Shown: positions 61,493 to 64,000 of the stretch, in pieces
How positions within the stretch are numbered: the first letter of the stretch is position 1
Layout of the letters: each line of letters starts with the position of its first letter
Assembly (NCBI GenBank): GCA_958496175.1
Contig: OY292276.1
Span: 34,616,449 to 34,680,448 of the forward strand
Reading direction: 5' to 3'
Source of the DNA: Sisyra terminalis
Taxonomy: Eukaryota; Arthropoda; Insecta; Neuroptera; Sisyridae
DNA: 64,000 nt
Translations under genes and position numbers: made by a program
Notes under the pieces: model-generated
What the model was told of the DNA's origin: nothing
Seen by the model: only the letters and a program-made list of their open reading frames with translations
Databases searched by the model: none

Positions 61493-63243
61493 GCTTATTA
61501 TTAGAGTAGCCATCGATTTTGAAATCCTTTTGCAAATGGTTTGCTGGAAGATTTCAAAGAATTCAACTACCTTTATTTCGGGATATCATTCCAGCATTAA
61601 TCAGGGTAACCATCTGGGCTGGAAAAGTTCCGAAACTTTATCTCAAATAAAACATTATTGGGGGATCTGCGACTTCTATATCATGACAGTCCCAAGCACG
61701 GAAAAAATGCTACGAACCATCCTTGGAACCTTTGAATAGTTGATACCTAAAAGTTTAAATTATGAAGGAGTTACAGAAGTTATGCAAACGAATGCAAAAA
61801 GGCGGAGATGAGCTTAATATCATATGATTAACATAATATCCTTTTAAGAAAAAGTGGAACTATTTAAAAAAAATACTCTATGTAGTTCAAATAGCACCCC
61901 TATTAATAAACAATCATCGCCACCGTACAAACGTGCGCTTACATTCAATTAGGAAAATTCCTGTGGGTATCATTTTTTAGTATTTCTTTTAATATGTGGT
62001 CTTACACAAATTGTGTAGTTCAAAAACTTAAATTAAGTTTTGTGCAGTTTCTAAAGAAAAAATTAAGTACAATTGCACAAGAATATCTATTATAACGAAA
62101 TATATGCAATTCGACAAATTTCTTAAAAAATAGCTGCCATACCTTCTACTTACGGCAAGAAGAAGCGAATTATAGTTATTCTCACTATTGATTTTTTATT
62201 TTATTAAAATAACCAAGCATTTTTAGCTGACTACCCAAAGATATCACTAATATTTAATTGCTTATTATTTTCTTAGCTTAGCATTATCAGCATAATTTAT
62301 TGAAATAATTTCTATCAAAATTAATCCTACCTAAACAAAATTCTAAAGCCCCACATTCTAGAGTCATGACCTATGAAAAGTGTTACGAATTAAAGCCCAA
62401 AGTATTACAGTAAAATTATGACAAACTTCTTCTGAATTTAAATTAGCTTATCACTCTAAAATACTTATGTATGGGCTTAGGAACCCCTTTTTATCCTTAC
62501 ATTAAAAACTTTTAATGCACAAGTTTTTTATCTAAAAAACACTGATAACAATTCCAACAGTAGAGAAATAAATCTTATTACTATTAATCATAATAATTGA
62601 AAATAATTGTTACTGATAATTTCTTTCAAATAAATTATAGATAAAATAAGAAACTAACAAAATCAAACCAAATTAATTTTGATGTTCAAATTTTCATTAC
62701 AATAACATCTATTATAGATTATTCAATTTAATTATTCAACTACAATTCGAAAAAAAAATATTTTTCTTGGTGTATGAACGATTTTAATCCTGCAAATCAA
62801 TTTTTAATATGAAACTTTATGATCAAAACAAATCATTTAATTGGTAAAAAATATTTTGCAATATTTTTTTAAGAAAATTTCCCGATCTACAATTATTTTT
62901 ATGTTTTTCTTCTCTCCATTAAACACAATATTAAGATTTTGTTCGATAAAAACTGTGGTTTATTTTATGTTTACGAAACAAATCAGTAATTTCTGATTAA
63001 TGTTAGTCTTTAAGGCTAAAAATAGGTATCATTTATTTGAATTTTAGACAAATAAATTGCAATATTCAAACGAAATTTTTAGAATTTGCAACTTTTATTA
63101 TCTAATTTAGTCTTTATTAAAATGCAAAGTGTACATGGTTTTTAGAAAGGGATTATTTTTCAATGAACATTATATTTGTCGATATTTATTTTTTTTTTGT
63201 TTGAGGCCGAAGTAGGTTCTACTTTATCCGTCTATTGTTGCAG

Positions 63244-64000
63244 ATACTGGGGCGCCGTACGTTCTCTATAAAGATGGTATGGATCGCAGTCCTCAAACGC
63301 AATGGGGAGCTGGATCACTTCCTGACTCCTCCAGTTACAGTCACGGTCTTCCTCCTCCCAATAGTCCTCAACAACAGCAATCAACACCTTGTGGCTCCAG
63401 CAGTGCTCCAATAGATTCAGCTACGTCAGGTGGAAATGATCCTATCTCGTCAGGACCGACTTTAGGTTCTCCCGTTCCTAGTCCTTATCCAGCTGCTGTT
63501 CCTGATTCTCAAACAACGACAAATTCGCACCCAACCAATTTAAGTGGCGATGATGATATCCACGATAATCAACAGTCGTCACCGTCGGGTATATCAGCGA
63601 CAGAAACACCATCATCGCAACAACAATGTTTTAATCCTCCTTCTGCGCCATTAAACACGTCAGGAACGAGCAGTCATAATAATATCTCAAATTCGACGTC
63701 ATCTAATAACCAACCTACTGATTTACAAGTTCAAAGTGGACAGCCAGCCTATCCTGGGCAGCAGCCTCATTATTATAAAGACTCAAGGGGTAGTTCGTTA
63801 AACTCGAATCATAACAGTTCGTTGCAAAGTTCTCCAATGCCGCATCACATGTTGGGGAATATACCGGGAGGATTTTCCTCAGCGGCAGCGTTACATTATC
63901 TGAAACAACCTGGAGTTATGTTAGGCTCGTTGGGAGGAATTGATGGTAGTGCGGCAAATGGACATCACTTGGTTGGAGGAGGTGATGGTCTTTATGGTAG
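63244..64000 (+). CDS. Second coding exon: Ser/Gln/Asn/Pro-rich regulatory protein, N-terminal part, runs off window
   Basis: An acceptor (pyrimidine-rich, TTGTTGCAG) is followed by AT, completing an Asp codon from the 56-kb exon, and then 251 codons with no stop to 64000. Just upstream of the acceptor the same frame closes at a TAG (63213-63215). The protein begins TGAPYVLYKDGMDRSPQTQW, then has low-complexity segments: SPQQQQ, PVPSPYPAAVPD, an acidic GDDDIHD, TETPSSQQQ, a Ser/Asn-rich HNNISNSTSSNNQP, GQPAYPGQQPHYYKDSRG, SLQSSPMPHHM, SSAAALHYLKQPGVMLG and a Gly-rich GGGDGLYG. Synonymous codon choice is mixed and far less AT-biased than the intron, as expected of real coding DNA. Such a disordered, SP-, Q- and H-rich N-terminus is typical of insect transcription factors and chromatin cofactors acting in the nucleus; the DNA-binding part would lie beyond the window. 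I do not recognise the exact family. It has no signal peptide or membrane segment. Confidence 0.85.

Larger units (their letters stand above)
56515..63243 (+). other. Coding intron, 6.7 kb, with transposon insertions
   Basis: Runs from donor GTTTGT (56515) to acceptor CCGTCTATTGTTGCAG (63228-63243). Phase 1 on both sides. It contains a mariner-type MITE, a TIR MITE, an inverted SINE-like copy and an inverted-repeat element; the rest (57586-58998, 59560-61246, 61493-63227) is AT-rich with nothing recognised. A small hairpin AGCCCATTGCAAGTGGGCT lies at about 60509. Confidence 0.6.

Noticed and set aside
1..64000. tRNA genes or CRISPR-like arrays
   Set aside because: Only a SINE-type tRNA-like head was seen; it does not fold as a complete tRNA by eye. 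No regularly spaced identical repeats exist.

Overview
The window looks like arthropod, most likely insect, nuclear DNA. It is strongly AT-rich, has no compact gene layout, and is crowded with old DNA transposons, MITEs, Helitrons, SINE-like copies and dead non-LTR retrotransposons whose end signatures are typical of insect genomes. I cannot name the species. Everything here was read by eye; no alignment or database search was run.

The only convincing host gene is on the + strand at the right end. A small GC-rich coding exon at 56427-56514 (29 codons plus one base, starting at an ATG in good context) ends at a GT donor. Its phase exactly fits a long open exon that begins after a pyrimidine-rich acceptor at 63244 and runs off the window at 64000. 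The joined product (at least 281 residues) is rich in Ser, Gln, Asn, Pro, Gly and His, like the N-terminal regulatory part of a transcription factor or chromatin cofactor. No DNA-binding domain lies in the window, so I give no symbol. A CpG/GC-rich island at 24.44-25.20 kb, with GC boxes, an E-box and trinucleotide repeats, is a good candidate for the promoter and non-coding first exon of this gene, which would then have a first intron of about 31 kb. Two smaller GC pockets (35.1-35.4 and 47.04-47.43 kb) inside that interval may be further promoters or enhancers.

The rest is transposon-derived or featureless. At 3.2-7.1 kb lies a composite Helitron with intact-looking ends on the - strand but helicase fragments in both orientations and a large inverted repeat around a TA tract. 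At 7.6-10.9 kb are an interspersed repeat, a SINE-like copy, a hairpin MITE and a 604-bp Tc1 derivative. At 13.6-14.0 and 16.8-17.2 kb are two tails of one non-LTR retrotransposon family, and at 22.1-22.6 kb a Jockey-like remnant. From 28.5 to 55.3 kb come hAT-like, TTAA-ended (piggyBac-like), Tc1, palindromic and 640-bp TIR MITEs, several in two copies. The 6.7-kb coding intron holds a mariner-type MITE, a second TIR MITE, the best SINE copy and a short inverted-repeat element.

No tRNA or rRNA gene, CRISPR array or operon was seen. The most unusual items are the two-orientation Helitron, the dispersed tRNA-like SINE whose 3' tail also ends another repeat, a near-identical 47-bp core shared by two otherwise diverged repeats, and the unexplained GC pockets.
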